64,000 bases of DNA, taken from positions 310,001 to 374,000 of the forward strand of contig CAWIQD010000003.1 of the NCBI GenBank assembly GCA_963837945.1. The letters run 5' to 3'. Both the position numbers and the translations under genes were made by a program. Positions 46,106 to 54,915 of the stretch are shown here, one piece after another. Source of the stretch: CAVUBL01 sp963837945. GTDB taxonomy: Bacteria; Acidobacteriota; Thermoanaerobaculia; Multivoradales; DATKCC01. Within the stretch, counting starts at the first letter, position 1; each line of letters opens with the position of its first letter. The notes beneath the pieces are model-generated. The model made no database searches. It had not been told where the DNA came from and saw nothing but the letters and a program-made list of their open reading frames with translations.

Positions 46106-47298
46106 GCGCGCCGAGCGCCACGCCGGCCCGGCTGGGGGCGCGGCGGATCGAGGGCTTCGGCACCACGATCTTCGCCGAGATGACGGCCCTCGCCCGGCGT
46201 CACGGAGCGGTCAACCTGGGCCAGGGATTTCCCGATTTCGACGGCCCGGAGGCGATCACGGAAGCCGCGGTCGAAGCGATTCGCGAAGGCCGGAACCAGT
46301 ACTGCCCGACCGGCGGCGTGCCGGAGCTCTCGGCGGCGATCTCGCGCCACCAGGATCGGTTCTGGGGCCTCGCCTACGACGCCGACGAGATCACCGTCTA
46401 CGCCGGCGCCACCGAGGCGATCTTCGCCTCCCTCCAGGCGCTCTGCGATCCCGGCGACGAGGTGATCCTGTTCGAGCCGTTCTACGACTCCTACCGGGCC
46501 TCGATCGCCATGGCCGGAGCCCGTGAGCGGGTGGTCACACTCCACGACTGGCCCGGCTCGCCGGAGGGGCCGTTCGGCTACGCCCCGGAGGAGCTCGAAG
46601 CGGCGATCGGGCCGCGCACGCGGGCGATCCTCCTCAACTCCCCGCACAACCCGACCGGCAAGGTCTGGTCGCGGCCGGAGCTCGAGCACCTGGCCGGGCT
46701 CTGCCGCCACCACGACCTGATCCTGATCAGCGACGAGGTCTACGAGCACCTGGTCTACGAGGGGGAGCACCTGCCGCCCGCCTCGCTCCCCGGCATGCGC
46801 GAGCGCACGGTCACGCTCTCGTCGGCGGGCAAGACCTTCAGCCTGACCGGCTGGAAGATCGGCTGGAGCTGCGCGCCGCGGGAGCTCACCCGGGCCCTGC
46901 GCGCCGCTCACCAGTTCATCACCTTCTGCAACGGCACGCCGTTCCAGTACGCCGTCGCAGAGGCGCTGGCCTCGGACGACGCCTACTTCACGGGCTTCAC
47001 CAAGGCCTACCGCGCGCGCCGCGAACGGCTGTGCACCGGGCTCGAGGAGATCGGGTTCGGGGTCCGCCGTCCGGCGGGCACCTACTTCGCGCTCGCCGAC
47101 ATTCGGCCGCTCGGCTGGGACGACGACGTCGCGTTCTGCCGCATGCTGCCGGAGACCGTCGGCGTCGCCGCCATCCCGCCGACCTCCTTCTACCTGCACC
47201 CCGAGGCGGGACGCCACCTGGTCCGCTTCGCCTTCTGCAAGACCGACGCGGTGCTCGACGAGGCGATCCGGCGCCTCCGGAAGCTGCGAAATGCCTGA
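46102..47298 (+). CDS. glutamine/methionine-type aminotransferase (YbdL/KAT family)
   Basis: A 398-residue fold-type I aminotransferase: VNLGQGFPDFDGPEAI, NQYCPTGGVPELSAAI, LLNSPHNPTGKV, ISDEVYEHLVYEG, and PLP lysine in LSSAGKTFSLTGWKIGW. The family (YbdL, kynurenine aminotransferase/glutamine transaminase K) uses methionine, glutamine or aromatic amino acids with 2-oxo acids. The next gene is an omega-amidase, which removes the alpha-ketoglutaramate made when glutamine is donor; the pairing supports a glutamine transaminase/methionine-salvage role. ATGA overlap with srkA. Confidence 0.9.
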   Translation: MSAPSATPARLGARRIEGFGTTIFAEMTALARRHGAVNLGQGFPDFDGPEAITEAAVEAIREGRNQYCPTGGVPELSAAISRHQDRFWGLAYDADEITVYAGATEAIFASLQALCDPGDEVILFEPFYDSYRASIAMAGARERVVTLHDWPGSPEGPFGYAPEELEAAIGPRTRAILLNSPHNPTGKVWSRPELEHLAGLCRHHDLILISDEVYEHLVYEGEHLPPASLPGMRERTVTLSSAGKTFSLTGWKIGWSCAPRELTRALRAAHQFITFCNGTPFQYAVAEALASDDAYFTGFTKAYRARRERLCTGLEEIGFGVRRPAGTYFALADIRPLGWDDDVAFCRMLPETVGVAAIPPTSFYLHPEAGRHLVRFAFCKTDAVLDEAIRRLRKLRNA

Positions 47299-47357
47299 CG
47301 CTCGCGAGACACCACGGGACGGAAGGCATCGCGAACGAGGGTGAGGAGGCTTACCCG

Positions 47358-48152
47358 ATGAGAGTCGCCGCGCTCCAGACCGACATCGCCTGGGAGGATC
47401 CGCAGGCCAACTTCGAGCGTCTCGAGCCCTGGCTGCGCACGGCCGCGGTCGCCGGCGCCCGGCTCGCGGTCCTCCCGGAGATGTACGCCTGCGGCTTCTC
47501 CATGAACACCCGCCTCACCCAGGAGCCGTACGACGGACCCTCGGTGCGCTTCCTGCGCGAGCGCGCCGCCGAGCACGGCCTCTGGCTCGCCGGCTCGGTG
47601 CCGGAGCTGCCCCCGGAGGCGGCGAAGAAGGCGCGCCCCCACAACACGCTGGTCCTCGCCGGGCCGGCCGGCGAGATCCACCGCTACAGGAAGATCCGGC
47701 CCTTCTCCTGCGCCGGCGAGGACAAGGCGTTCGACGCCGGCTCCGAGACGGTGACCGTCGAGATCTCCGCCGGCGACGGCGAGCTCCTGCGCGTGAGCCT
47801 GTTCGTCTGCTACGACCTGCGCTTCGCCGACCTGTTCTGGGACGCCGCCGAGGAGACCGACGCCTACCTGGTGGTCGCCAACTGGCCGATCGCCCGGCGC
47901 CACCACTGGACCACGCTGCTGCGCGCCCGGGCGATCGAGAACCAGGCCTACGTCGTGGGAGTGAACCGCGTCGGCGAAGGCGGCGGGCTCGAGTACGTGG
48001 GCGACAGCCGGATCATCGACCCGACCGGCGAGGTGCTCGCATCGGCGGCGGGCGGCGAGAGCCTGCTGCTCGCCGACCTCGACCCGGAGCGGGTGCGCCG
48101 GGTGCGCAAGGAGCTGCCGTTTCTCCCGGACCGCCGGCCCCGGGCCTCGTAG
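47358..48152 (+). CDS. omega-amidase (Nit2/YafV-type nitrilase family)
   Basis: A 264-residue C-N hydrolase with triad Glu (AVLPEMYACGF), Lys (RYRKIRPFS) and Cys (LFVCYDLRFADLFW). FSCAGEDKAF and VANWPIARRHHWTTLLRARAIENQ are the YafV/Nit2 subgroup motifs. It hydrolyses alpha-ketoglutaramate or alpha-ketosuccinamate to the keto-acid and ammonia, completing the transaminase reaction of the preceding gene, which ends 59 nt upstream. The start was set at ATG 47358; the longer in-frame sequence is shadow. Convergent with the redoxin gene. Confidence 0.92.
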   Translation: MRVAALQTDIAWEDPQANFERLEPWLRTAAVAGARLAVLPEMYACGFSMNTRLTQEPYDGPSVRFLRERAAEHGLWLAGSVPELPPEAAKKARPHNTLVLAGPAGEIHRYRKIRPFSCAGEDKAFDAGSETVTVEISAGDGELLRVSLFVCYDLRFADLFWDAAEETDAYLVVANWPIARRHHWTTLLRARAIENQAYVVGVNRVGEGGGLEYVGDSRIIDPTGEVLASAAGGESLLLADLDPERVRRVRKELPFLPDRRPRAS

Positions 48153-48165
48153 CGGCCGGCCGCCG

Positions 48166-48753
48166 TCAGCGCCCGGTGAGCTTCTCGAGCGCCTCGACCA
48201 GCTCCTCCGCCGGCGGGCGGACCGTGTAGTCGACGTCGACTCGCTTGTAGCGCACCCGGCCTTGCCGGTCGAGCACCAGGGCGGTCGGATCGGGCAGGAC
48301 GCGGTCGGTGACCTTCTCGTTGCGGATGCCGTAGCGCTCGATCACCTCGCCCCCCGGATCGACCAGCAGGGGGAAGCCGAGGCCGTTCGCCTCGCGGAAG
48401 GCGGCAAGCTTGCCCGGGTCGTCGTTCGCCACCACCAGGACCCGAGCGCCCAGTGCTTCGATCTCTCCCAGATGCGATTGCAGCTGCACGAGCTGCGTGC
48501 GGCAGAACGGTCACCAGGTGCCGCGGAAGAAGATCAGCACCACCGGCCGCTCGCCCCGGAAAGAGGCCAGGTGAACCTCCTCCCCGCCGGCGCCGTGCAG
48601 CGTGAAGTCCGGCGCCACCGAGCCCACCGCCGGCCCCTCCTCGCTCGCCTCGTGGGTCCCCTCGCCGGCCGCCCGCGCCGCCGGCGCGGCCAGAGCCGCC
48701 ACCAGGGCCAGGGCCACCACGGCTCCACATCCTCTCGTCGTCTTCGCGCTCAT
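48166..48753 (-). CDS. secreted peroxiredoxin-like redoxin, probable selenoprotein (UGA = Sec81)
   Basis: The combined reading is 195 residues. A signal peptide (~1-28, hydrophobic Ala/Val/Leu, cleavage near ARA-AG) is followed by an AhpC/TSA thioredoxin fold: GSVAPDFTLHGAGGEEV, VVLIFFRGTW, then UGA (48513-48511), PFCRTQLVQLQSHL, VLVVANDDPGKLAAFREANGLGFPLL, RYGIRNEKV and DPTALVLDRQGRVRY. Relatives have W-C-P-x-C here, so the UGA stands at the catalytic Cys (U81xxC84), and coding continues without a gap on both sides. This fits selenocysteine. A SECIS-like hairpin follows at 48480-48496. The start has GGGAGAGG upstream; it follows glutamate dehydrogenase by 29 nt. Confidence 0.85.
48480..48496 (-). 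promoter_or_regulatory. candidate bacterial SECIS hairpin
   Basis: Beginning 14 nt after the UGA, GCAGCU (48496-48491) pairs perfectly with AGCUGC (48485-48480) around a CGUGC loop. The loop starts 20 nt after the UGA and has a G in second position followed by U, as in the SelB-binding loop of E. coli fdhF. A competing stem GCACG/CGUGC (48500-48486) is possible. Confidence 0.6.
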
Positions 48754-48782
48754 CGCCTCTCCCTTTCCGTATCGTCCCGCTC

Positions 48783-51700
48783 CTATCCCTTCCCTACGCC
48801 CTCTTCCCCTTCCGCCACCAGGCGCCGAAGCTGGTCGTCGGCGACCATCAGCATCGCCAGGTCGGGGGCCTTGGCGGCCCGGATCTCGCGTAGCACGTCG
48901 TCGGTCCGGGAGGTCGCCTCCGGCCGCCGGCGGGCCCAGCTCTCGACCACCTTGCGGGCGCCGCCGTTGCTCCCCTCCCCCTCCAGCACCTGCCGGGTGA
49001 GCGCGCCCTGGTGGACGAAGAGGTCGTCGACCACGGCGGTCACCGCGGCCTTCTGCCAGCGGCCGTCGGCGGCCAGGCGGCCGGCGAGGTCGCGCAGCCA
49101 GTCGAGCCGGAAGCGGTCGCCCAGGGCGAAGTAGATCCGCCCCACTTCCTCGACCGCGCGGCCGCCGCTCCGCGCCAGGGTCCAGATGTCGCACGCCGCC
49201 GCCAGGTCGGAGAGGGCCGCGACGCGCCGGGCGAGCTCGGCGGGCACGCCGTCGCGCGTGAAGCTCTTTTCCCGCCGTCGCAGCTCCGCCAGCTCGGCCC
49301 GCGACAGGAGCTCCTCGAGGTGCTCGAGCAAGGTCCCGACCGCCGGCGCGAACTCGCGGGTACAGGCGCTGATGTCGAGCGGCGACTCGGCATAGCGCAG
49401 GAACCAGAGGGTCACGCGCTCGACCAGGCGGCCCGCAGCGACCGTCATCCGCAGCTGGACGTCGGCCGGCACCCGGTTGTCCAGGGCCTCGATCTCGGCC
49501 CAGATCGAGCGCAGGTCGAAGGACTCGCGGGCGACCGTGTAAGCGCGCGCCACGTCCGCCGGCTGGGCGCCCGTCTCGCTCACGATGTCGGTGACGAAGG
49601 TCGGGCCGACCCGGTTCACCATGCTGTTGGTGACGTAGGTCGCGATGATCTCGCGGCGCAGCCGGTGCTGCTCGATCGCCCGCCGGTACTTCCGGCGCAA
49701 CGGCCGCGGGAAGTAGAGCACCAGGTCCTCGGCGAGCAGGGGGTCGTCGAGCAGGGTCGACTGCAGCAGGTCGCCGTAGAGCGAGATCTTGCTGTAGGCG
49801 AGGAGCACCGCGATCTCCGGGCGGGTGAGCCCGGCGGCCGAAGCCTGGCGCTCGGCGAGCTCCTCGTCGTCGGGCAGCCACTCGAGCGCGCGGTCGAGCC
49901 GGCCCGAGCGCTCGAGCACGCGCATCATGCGCTGCTGCGCGTCGAGCAGGGAGGCCCCCTGGGCTTCGGTGACCGAGATCGCCTGGGTCTGGAGGTAGTT
50001 GTCGCGGAGCACCAGGGCGCTCACCTCGTCGCTCATCGTCTCGAGCAGGGTGTTGCGCGCCTCGAGAGCGAGGTCGCCGCGGGTGACGACGTCGCCCAGC
50101 AGGACCTTGATGTTCACCTCGTGGTCCGAGGTGTCGACCCCCGCCGAGTTGTCGATCGCGTCGGTGTTGATCTTGCCGCCCGAGCGCGCGAACTCGATCC
50201 GGCCGCGCTGGGTGATCCCGAGGTTGGCCCCCTCGCCCACCACCCGGCAGCGCAGCGCCGAGGCGTCGATCCGCACGTCGTCGTTCGCCCGGTCTCCGAC
50301 CCGGCTGTCGGTCTCGTCGGAGGCCTTGACGAAGGTGCCGATGCCGCCGAACCAGAGCAGGTCCACGCGGTGGGCGAGCAGGGCCTGGATCAGCCGCGCC
50401 GGCGACACCGATTCCTCCTTGAGGCCGAGCATCTCGCGGATCTCGGGCGACAGGTCGAGCGCCTTGGCCGAGCGGTCGAACACTCCGCCGCCCGCCGAGA
50501 CTTTGCTGCGGTCGTAGTCGTCCCAGCTCGAGCGCGCGAGCGAGAAGAGCCGCTGGCGCTCGGCGAAGGAGGCGGCCGGATCCGGGTTCGGGTCGATGAA
50601 CACGTGGAGGTGGTTGAAGGCGGCGACCATGCGGATGTGCTCGGAGAGGAGCATGCCGTTGCCGAACACGTCGCCCGACATGTCGCCGACCCCGACCACG
50701 CTGAAGGGCTCGTGCCGGATGTCGACCCCGAGCTCGCGGAAATGGCGCTCGACCGCCACCCAGGCGCCCTTGGCGGTGATCCCCATCGCCTTGTGGTCGT
50801 AGCCCGCCGAGCCCCCCGAGGCGAAGGCGTCGCCGAGCCAGAAGCCGTACTCGGCGGCCAGCCGGTTCGCGATGTCGGAGAACTTGGCGGTCCCCTTGTC
50901 CGCCGCGACCACCAGGTAGGGATCGTCGCCGTCCACCCGCACCACCCGCTCGGGGGCCACGACCCGGCCGTCGACCAGGTTGTCGGTCAGGTCGAGGAGG
51001 CCGCGGATCATCGTCTGGTAGCAGGCGATCCCTTCGGCCAGGAGGGCTTCCCGATCGCCGCCGGCGGGCGCCTGCTTGAGCACGAACCCGCCCTTCGCCC
51101 CGACCGGCACGATCACGGCGTTCTTCACCATCTGGGCCTTCATCAGCCCGAGGATCTCGGTGCGGAAGTCCTCCCGGCGGTCGGACCAGCGCACGCCGCC
51201 GCGCGCCACCTTGCCGCCCCGCAGGTGGACCGCCTCGGTGCGCGGCGAGTAGACGAAGATCTCGTAGAGCGGCCGCGGCATCGGCAGCACCTTGATCTCG
51301 GACGAGCGGAGCTTGAGCGACAGGTAGGGCTTGCGCTCGCCCTCGGGGGTGCGCTGGAAGTAGTTGGTGCGCAAGGTGTTGCGGATCAGGTTCAGGAAGC
51401 GCCGGAAGATCCGGTCCTCGTCCAGGCTCTTGACCGCGGTCAGGGCCTCCTGGAGGCGGTGCTGGACGGCCGAGAGCCGCTCCTCCACTCCGTCGCGCCG
51501 GTCCGGGTCGAAGCGCACGGTGAAGAGCTCCACCAGGAGCCGGGCGAGAATCGGGCTGCTGGCGAGCGTCTCCTGCATGTACGCCTGGCTGAAGGCCGAG
51601 CGCGCCTGGCGCAGGAACTTGGCGTAGGCGCGCAGCACCACGACCTCGTGCCAGGCGAGGCCGGCGCGCACCACCAGCCGGTTGAAGCCGTCGTCTTCGA

Positions 51701-53660
51701 CGTCGCCGTGCCAGACGCGCTCGAACGCCTCGGGGAAGATCTCGCGCAGGCGCTCGAAGTCGACCGCCGGCTCGCCCTTGAGCTCGAGGCCGAAGTCGTG
51801 CATCCAGACCGGGCCGTCCGCGCCCTCGGGGCGGATCTCGTGCGGGATCTCCGAGCCGACCCGCACGCCCATGTTCTCGAGCCGCGGCAAGGCGTCGGAG
51901 AGTGCGATCGGGTCGACCGGGTGGTAGAGCTTGAAGCGCACCTGGTCGGACGGTGCCCCGGGAGACCGGTAGAGGTGCATCCCCAGGCGGCCGGTGGTCA
52001 AGACCTCCTCGATCTTGGCGATGTCGAGGATCGTGTCCTCGACCTCGAACTGCTCGCGGTACGAGGTCGGGAAGGCGTCCCGGTAGCGCTTGAACAGGCG
52101 CACCTGGTGCTCCTCGTCGCCCCGCGCCAGGAGCACCTCGTAGAGCTGATCGCTCCAGGACCTCGCGGCGTCCGCGAGCCGGGTCTCGATCTGCTTGACG
52201 TCGAAGGCGGGGATCTGCCCCGGGGTCGTCTGGACGATGTAGTGGACGCGGGCGAGCGGCGAATCGGTCACCTGGGTGTAGTAGGCGGTGACCACGCCGT
52301 CGAAGCTCTCCTCGAGGATCGCCTGCATGCCGAGGCGAAGCTCGGTGTTGTAGCGGTCCCGGGGGGCGTAGATCAGACACGAGACGAAGCGCTCGAAGGG
52401 ATCCCGGCGCACGAACAGGGCGATCCGCTGGCGTTCCTGGAGCTGGAGGATGCCGACGCTGATCTCGAACAGCCGCTGCCTGGAGATCTGGAACAGCTCG
52501 TCGCGCGGGAAGGTCTCGAGGATGTGGAGCAGCGCCTTGCCGTCGTGGCTGTCGGGTGGGAAGCCCGCCCGCTGGAGGGTGCGCTCCACCTTCTCGCGCA
52601 GCAGCGGGATGTTGCGCGCCTGGCGGTTGTAGGCGATCGAGGTGAACAGGCCGAGGAAGCGCCGCTCGCCGATCACCCGGCCCTCGTCGTCGAACCGCTT
52701 GAGCCCGACGTAGTCCATGTGCGACGGGCGGTGCACGGTCGCCCGGTGGTTCGCCTTGGTGACGAACAGCAGGCGAGGCTCGCGGGCGAACTTCGCCATC
52801 TTGTCGGTCAGGGGGCGCAGGCGCCGCGAGCGCTCGCTCTCGCGCACCCGCAGCACGCCGAGGCTCGACCCGGGGACCAGCCGGAGGTAGGTCTCGCCGT
52901 CCTCCTCGATCAGATCGAGCTCGCGATAGCCGAGGAAGGTGAAGTGGTCCTCGTCCAGCCAGTGCAGGAAGCTCCTCGCCTCCTCGATCTCCCCCTCTTC
53001 GACCGGCGGCGGGGCCGCGTCCCAGGCCTCGATGATCTCGGTGATCTTGGCGCGCATGGCACGCCAGTCGGTGACCGCGGCCCGCACGTCGAGCAGCACG
53101 GTCTCGAGCGCCTTGCGGGTGTCCTCGAGCTCGGCGGCGTCGAAGATGCGGTCGATCTCGACCTGGATGTAGGACTCGGCGACGCGGCCCTCGGTCGCCG
53201 GCAGCAGGGTCAGCTGGCGGCGCTCGCCCGCCTCGTCGCGGCCGACCGCGACCACCGGGTGGAGGACCAGCTGCACCGGGTGCTCGCGCGCGTTCAGGGC
53301 GGCGGTCACCGAGTCGACCAGGAACGGCATGTCGTCGTTGACCACCTCGACGGCGGTGAACGGCGACTCCCATCCGTGCACCGCGCGGGTGGGGTTGAAG
53401 ACCCGGATCTTGGCGCCGCCACGAGCGCGCTCGCGTCCCCAGCGCCAGAGCGACAGGGCGCCGCCCACCAGGTCCTCCTTGTCACGGACCAGCAGGTCGT
53501 CGGGCGCGATGGTCTCGTAGCAGCTCCGGACGAAGCGCTCGGCCGAGTCGGGGCCGTCCTCTCCCTTCCCCTCCCCGGCAGCGGCCACCCGCTCCCGGGC
53601 CATTGCGGCCAGCTCCCCCACCAGCTCGGTCTTGGCGATCTCCGCGGTCGACGAAGGCAT
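48783..53660 (-). CDS. gdhB: NAD-specific glutamate dehydrogenase, ~180-kDa type
   Basis: A 1625-residue enzyme of the L-180 class, as in Streptomyces and Pseudomonas, catabolising glutamate to 2-oxoglutarate and ammonia. The N-terminal ~700 residues are ACT-like regulatory regions (FLVDSVTAALNAREHPVQLVLHP). The catalytic part has KVARGGVRWSDRREDFRTEIL and the lysine block MVKNAVIVPVGAKGGFVLK. The NAD-binding region contains VVGVGDMSGDVFGNGML and a conserved block EGANLGITQRGRIE. Length is normal. It is preceded by a 22-bp dyad (53692-53713), and the redoxin gene is 29 nt downstream. Confidence 0.97.
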   Translation of the reverse strand: MPSSTAEIAKTELVGELAAMARERVAAAGEGKGEDGPDSAERFVRSCYETIAPDDLLVRDKEDLVGGALSLWRWGRERARGGAKIRVFNPTRAVHGWESPFTAVEVVNDDMPFLVDSVTAALNAREHPVQLVLHPVVAVGRDEAGERRQLTLLPATEGRVAESYIQVEIDRIFDAAELEDTRKALETVLLDVRAAVTDWRAMRAKITEIIEAWDAAPPPVEEGEIEEARSFLHWLDEDHFTFLGYRELDLIEEDGETYLRLVPGSSLGVLRVRESERSRRLRPLTDKMAKFAREPRLLFVTKANHRATVHRPSHMDYVGLKRFDDEGRVIGERRFLGLFTSIAYNRQARNIPLLREKVERTLQRAGFPPDSHDGKALLHILETFPRDELFQISRQRLFEISVGILQLQERQRIALFVRRDPFERFVSCLIYAPRDRYNTELRLGMQAILEESFDGVVTAYYTQVTDSPLARVHYIVQTTPGQIPAFDVKQIETRLADAARSWSDQLYEVLLARGDEEHQVRLFKRYRDAFPTSYREQFEVEDTILDIAKIEEVLTTGRLGMHLYRSPGAPSDQVRFKLYHPVDPIALSDALPRLENMGVRVGSEIPHEIRPEGADGPVWMHDFGLELKGEPAVDFERLREIFPEAFERVWHGDVEDDGFNRLVVRAGLAWHEVVVLRAYAKFLRQARSAFSQAYMQETLASSPILARLLVELFTVRFDPDRRDGVEERLSAVQHRLQEALTAVKSLDEDRIFRRFLNLIRNTLRTNYFQRTPEGERKPYLSLKLRSSEIKVLPMPRPLYEIFVYSPRTEAVHLRGGKVARGGVRWSDRREDFRTEILGLMKAQMVKNAVIVPVGAKGGFVLKQAPAGGDREALLAEGIACYQTMIRGLLDLTDNLVDGRVVAPERVVRVDGDDPYLVVAADKGTAKFSDIANRLAAEYGFWLGDAFASGGSAGYDHKAMGITAKGAWVAVERHFRELGVDIRHEPFSVVGVGDMSGDVFGNGMLLSEHIRMVAAFNHLHVFIDPNPDPAASFAERQRLFSLARSSWDDYDRSKVSAGGGVFDRSAKALDLSPEIREMLGLKEESVSPARLIQALLAHRVDLLWFGGIGTFVKASDETDSRVGDRANDDVRIDASALRCRVVGEGANLGITQRGRIEFARSGGKINTDAIDNSAGVDTSDHEVNIKVLLGDVVTRGDLALEARNTLLETMSDEVSALVLRDNYLQTQAISVTEAQGASLLDAQQRMMRVLERSGRLDRALEWLPDDEELAERQASAAGLTRPEIAVLLAYSKISLYGDLLQSTLLDDPLLAEDLVLYFPRPLRRKYRRAIEQHRLRREIIATYVTNSMVNRVGPTFVTDIVSETGAQPADVARAYTVARESFDLRSIWAEIEALDNRVPADVQLRMTVAAGRLVERVTLWFLRYAESPLDISACTREFAPAVGTLLEHLEELLSRAELAELRRREKSFTRDGVPAELARRVAALSDLAAACDIWTLARSGGRAVEEVGRIYFALGDRFRLDWLRDLAGRLAADGRWQKAAVTAVVDDLFVHQGALTRQVLEGEGSNGGARKVVESWARRRPEATSRTDDVLREIRAAKAPDLAMLMVADDQLRRLVAEGEEGVGKG

Positions 53661-53691
53661 GCTCGGCTCTCTCTCGATCGGTGTGATTCCC

Positions 53692-53713
53692 GCCGGCCGA
53701 GGACTCGGCCGGC
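53692..53713. promoter_or_regulatory. 22-bp perfect dyad upstream of glutamate dehydrogenase
   Basis: GCCGGCCGAG-GA-CTCGGCCGGC is a perfect 10-bp inverted repeat ~32 bp upstream of the gdh start codon, in the 150-bp region shared with the divergent add gene. It could be a repressor operator or a leader hairpin. No regulator gene is adjacent. Confidence 0.45.
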
Positions 53714-53773
53714 ACGTGAGGTTGGCTCCACGCGGCTCCGCGCATCGGCCGCACAGGCTCTAGGCTAACGCAT

Positions 53774-53802
53774 TTGGCCCGCGAGTTGGGCCGCGATACG
53801 CT
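53774..53802 (+). promoter_or_regulatory. promoter of adenosine deaminase
   Basis: TTGGCC, 17 nt, TACGCT (53797-53802), with ATG 8 nt after the -10 box and no Shine-Dalgarno; a leaderless start is likely. Confidence 0.5.
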
Positions 53803-53810
53803 CGGCCGCC

Positions 53811-54851
53811 ATGCGCGCAGGCTATCCCCTGGTCGAGCTCCACCGCCATCTCGATGGCAACGTGCGCCTCGCAACCGTCCTCGATCTCGCTCGCGAGCAC
53901 GGGATCTCCCTGCCCGCCGGCGATCCCGAAGGCCTGCGCCCGTATGTCCAGGTGACCGGGCCCGAGCCCGACCTGGTGGCCTTCCTCGCCAAGTTCGAGC
54001 TCCTGCGGCGCGTGCTGGCGGACTACGACGCGGTGCGCCGGATCGCCCGCGAGAACGTCGAGGACGCGGCCGCCGAGGGGATCGACTACGTCGAGCTCCG
54101 CTGCAGCCCCGCGTTCATGGCCGAGCCCCACGGGCTCGAGCCCCGAGCCGTGATGGAGGCCGTCTGCGACGGCGTCGACGAGGCGCTCGGCGCCGGGCCG
54201 CCCGCGCCCGCCGGCCGGCCCCCGAGGGCCCGGCTGATCGCCATCATGTCGCGCCACTACGGCCCCGAGACGGCCTGGATCGAGCTCGAAGCGGCGCTCG
54301 CCTGCCGGCACCGGGGCGTGGTCGCCATCGATCTCGCGGGCGACGAGGCCGGGTGGCCCGGAGACCTGTTCGTCGACCACTTCCGGCGTGCCGGCGAGGC
54401 GGGTCTCCACCGGGTCGCCCACGCCGGCGAGGCGGCGGGGGCCGAGAGCGTCCGCCAGGCGATCCTCGGGCTCGGGGCCGAGCGCATCGGCCACGGCATC
54501 CGCGCGATCGAGGACCCGGAGGTGGTCGATCTGCTGGCCGAGCGCGGCACCGCGCTCGAGGTCTGCCCCACGAGCAACCTGCAGACGAGCACCGTGGCGC
54601 GCTGGGAGGACCACCCTCTGCCCCGCTTCGTGGAACGCGGCCTGCTCGTGACTCTCAACACCGACGATCCGTCGATCTCGGGCATCGATCTCGCCCACGA
54701 GTACCGGGTGGCGCGGGAACGCCTCGGCCTCGGCGAGGCCGATCTGCGGACCCTCCAGGAGAACGCCCTCCGCGCCGCGTTCCTGAGCCCGGAGGAGCGC
54801 CGGGCGCTGCTCGGGCTCGCCGACGGGGGCGAGCCCGGCAGCCCGCGGTGA
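53811..54851 (+). CDS. add: adenosine deaminase
   Basis: A 346-residue amidohydrolase converting (deoxy)adenosine to (deoxy)inosine. Zinc ligands are in VELHRHLDGNVRL and VAHAGEAAG, the catalytic Glu is in HAGE, GHGIRAIEDPEV is the usual purine-site block, and TLNTDDPSISG holds the C-terminal Asp pair. YVELRCSPAFM is typical of the bacterial Add family. Normal length. It is probably transcribed from 53774-53802, and the following VWFA-type gene starts 64 nt downstream. Confidence 0.93.
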   Translation: MRAGYPLVELHRHLDGNVRLATVLDLAREHGISLPAGDPEGLRPYVQVTGPEPDLVAFLAKFELLRRVLADYDAVRRIARENVEDAAAEGIDYVELRCSPAFMAEPHGLEPRAVMEAVCDGVDEALGAGPPAPAGRPPRARLIAIMSRHYGPETAWIELEAALACRHRGVVAIDLAGDEAGWPGDLFVDHFRRAGEAGLHRVAHAGEAAGAESVRQAILGLGAERIGHGIRAIEDPEVVDLLAERGTALEVCPTSNLQTSTVARWEDHPLPRFVERGLLVTLNTDDPSISGIDLAHEYRVARERLGLGEADLRTLQENALRAAFLSPEERRALLGLADGGEPGSPR

Positions 54852-54915
54852 AGGGCCGCCGGGCCTGGCATCGGCCTTGCGGTCCTGGCCGACGAACCCT
54901 CCCCGGGGGACGCAC

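Noticed and set aside
48166..48489. Separate small gene starting at the Met after the UGA
   Set aside because: It would lack the thioredoxin-fold core strand and the catalytic site; the upstream frame encodes the exact missing N-terminal half.
49011..53768. Very long open frame on the plus strand opposite glutamate dehydrogenase
   Set aside because: GC-rich codon bias keeps antisense frames open; its translation is Asp/Leu/Val/Arg-rich shadow with no domain, while the minus strand encodes a complete known enzyme.
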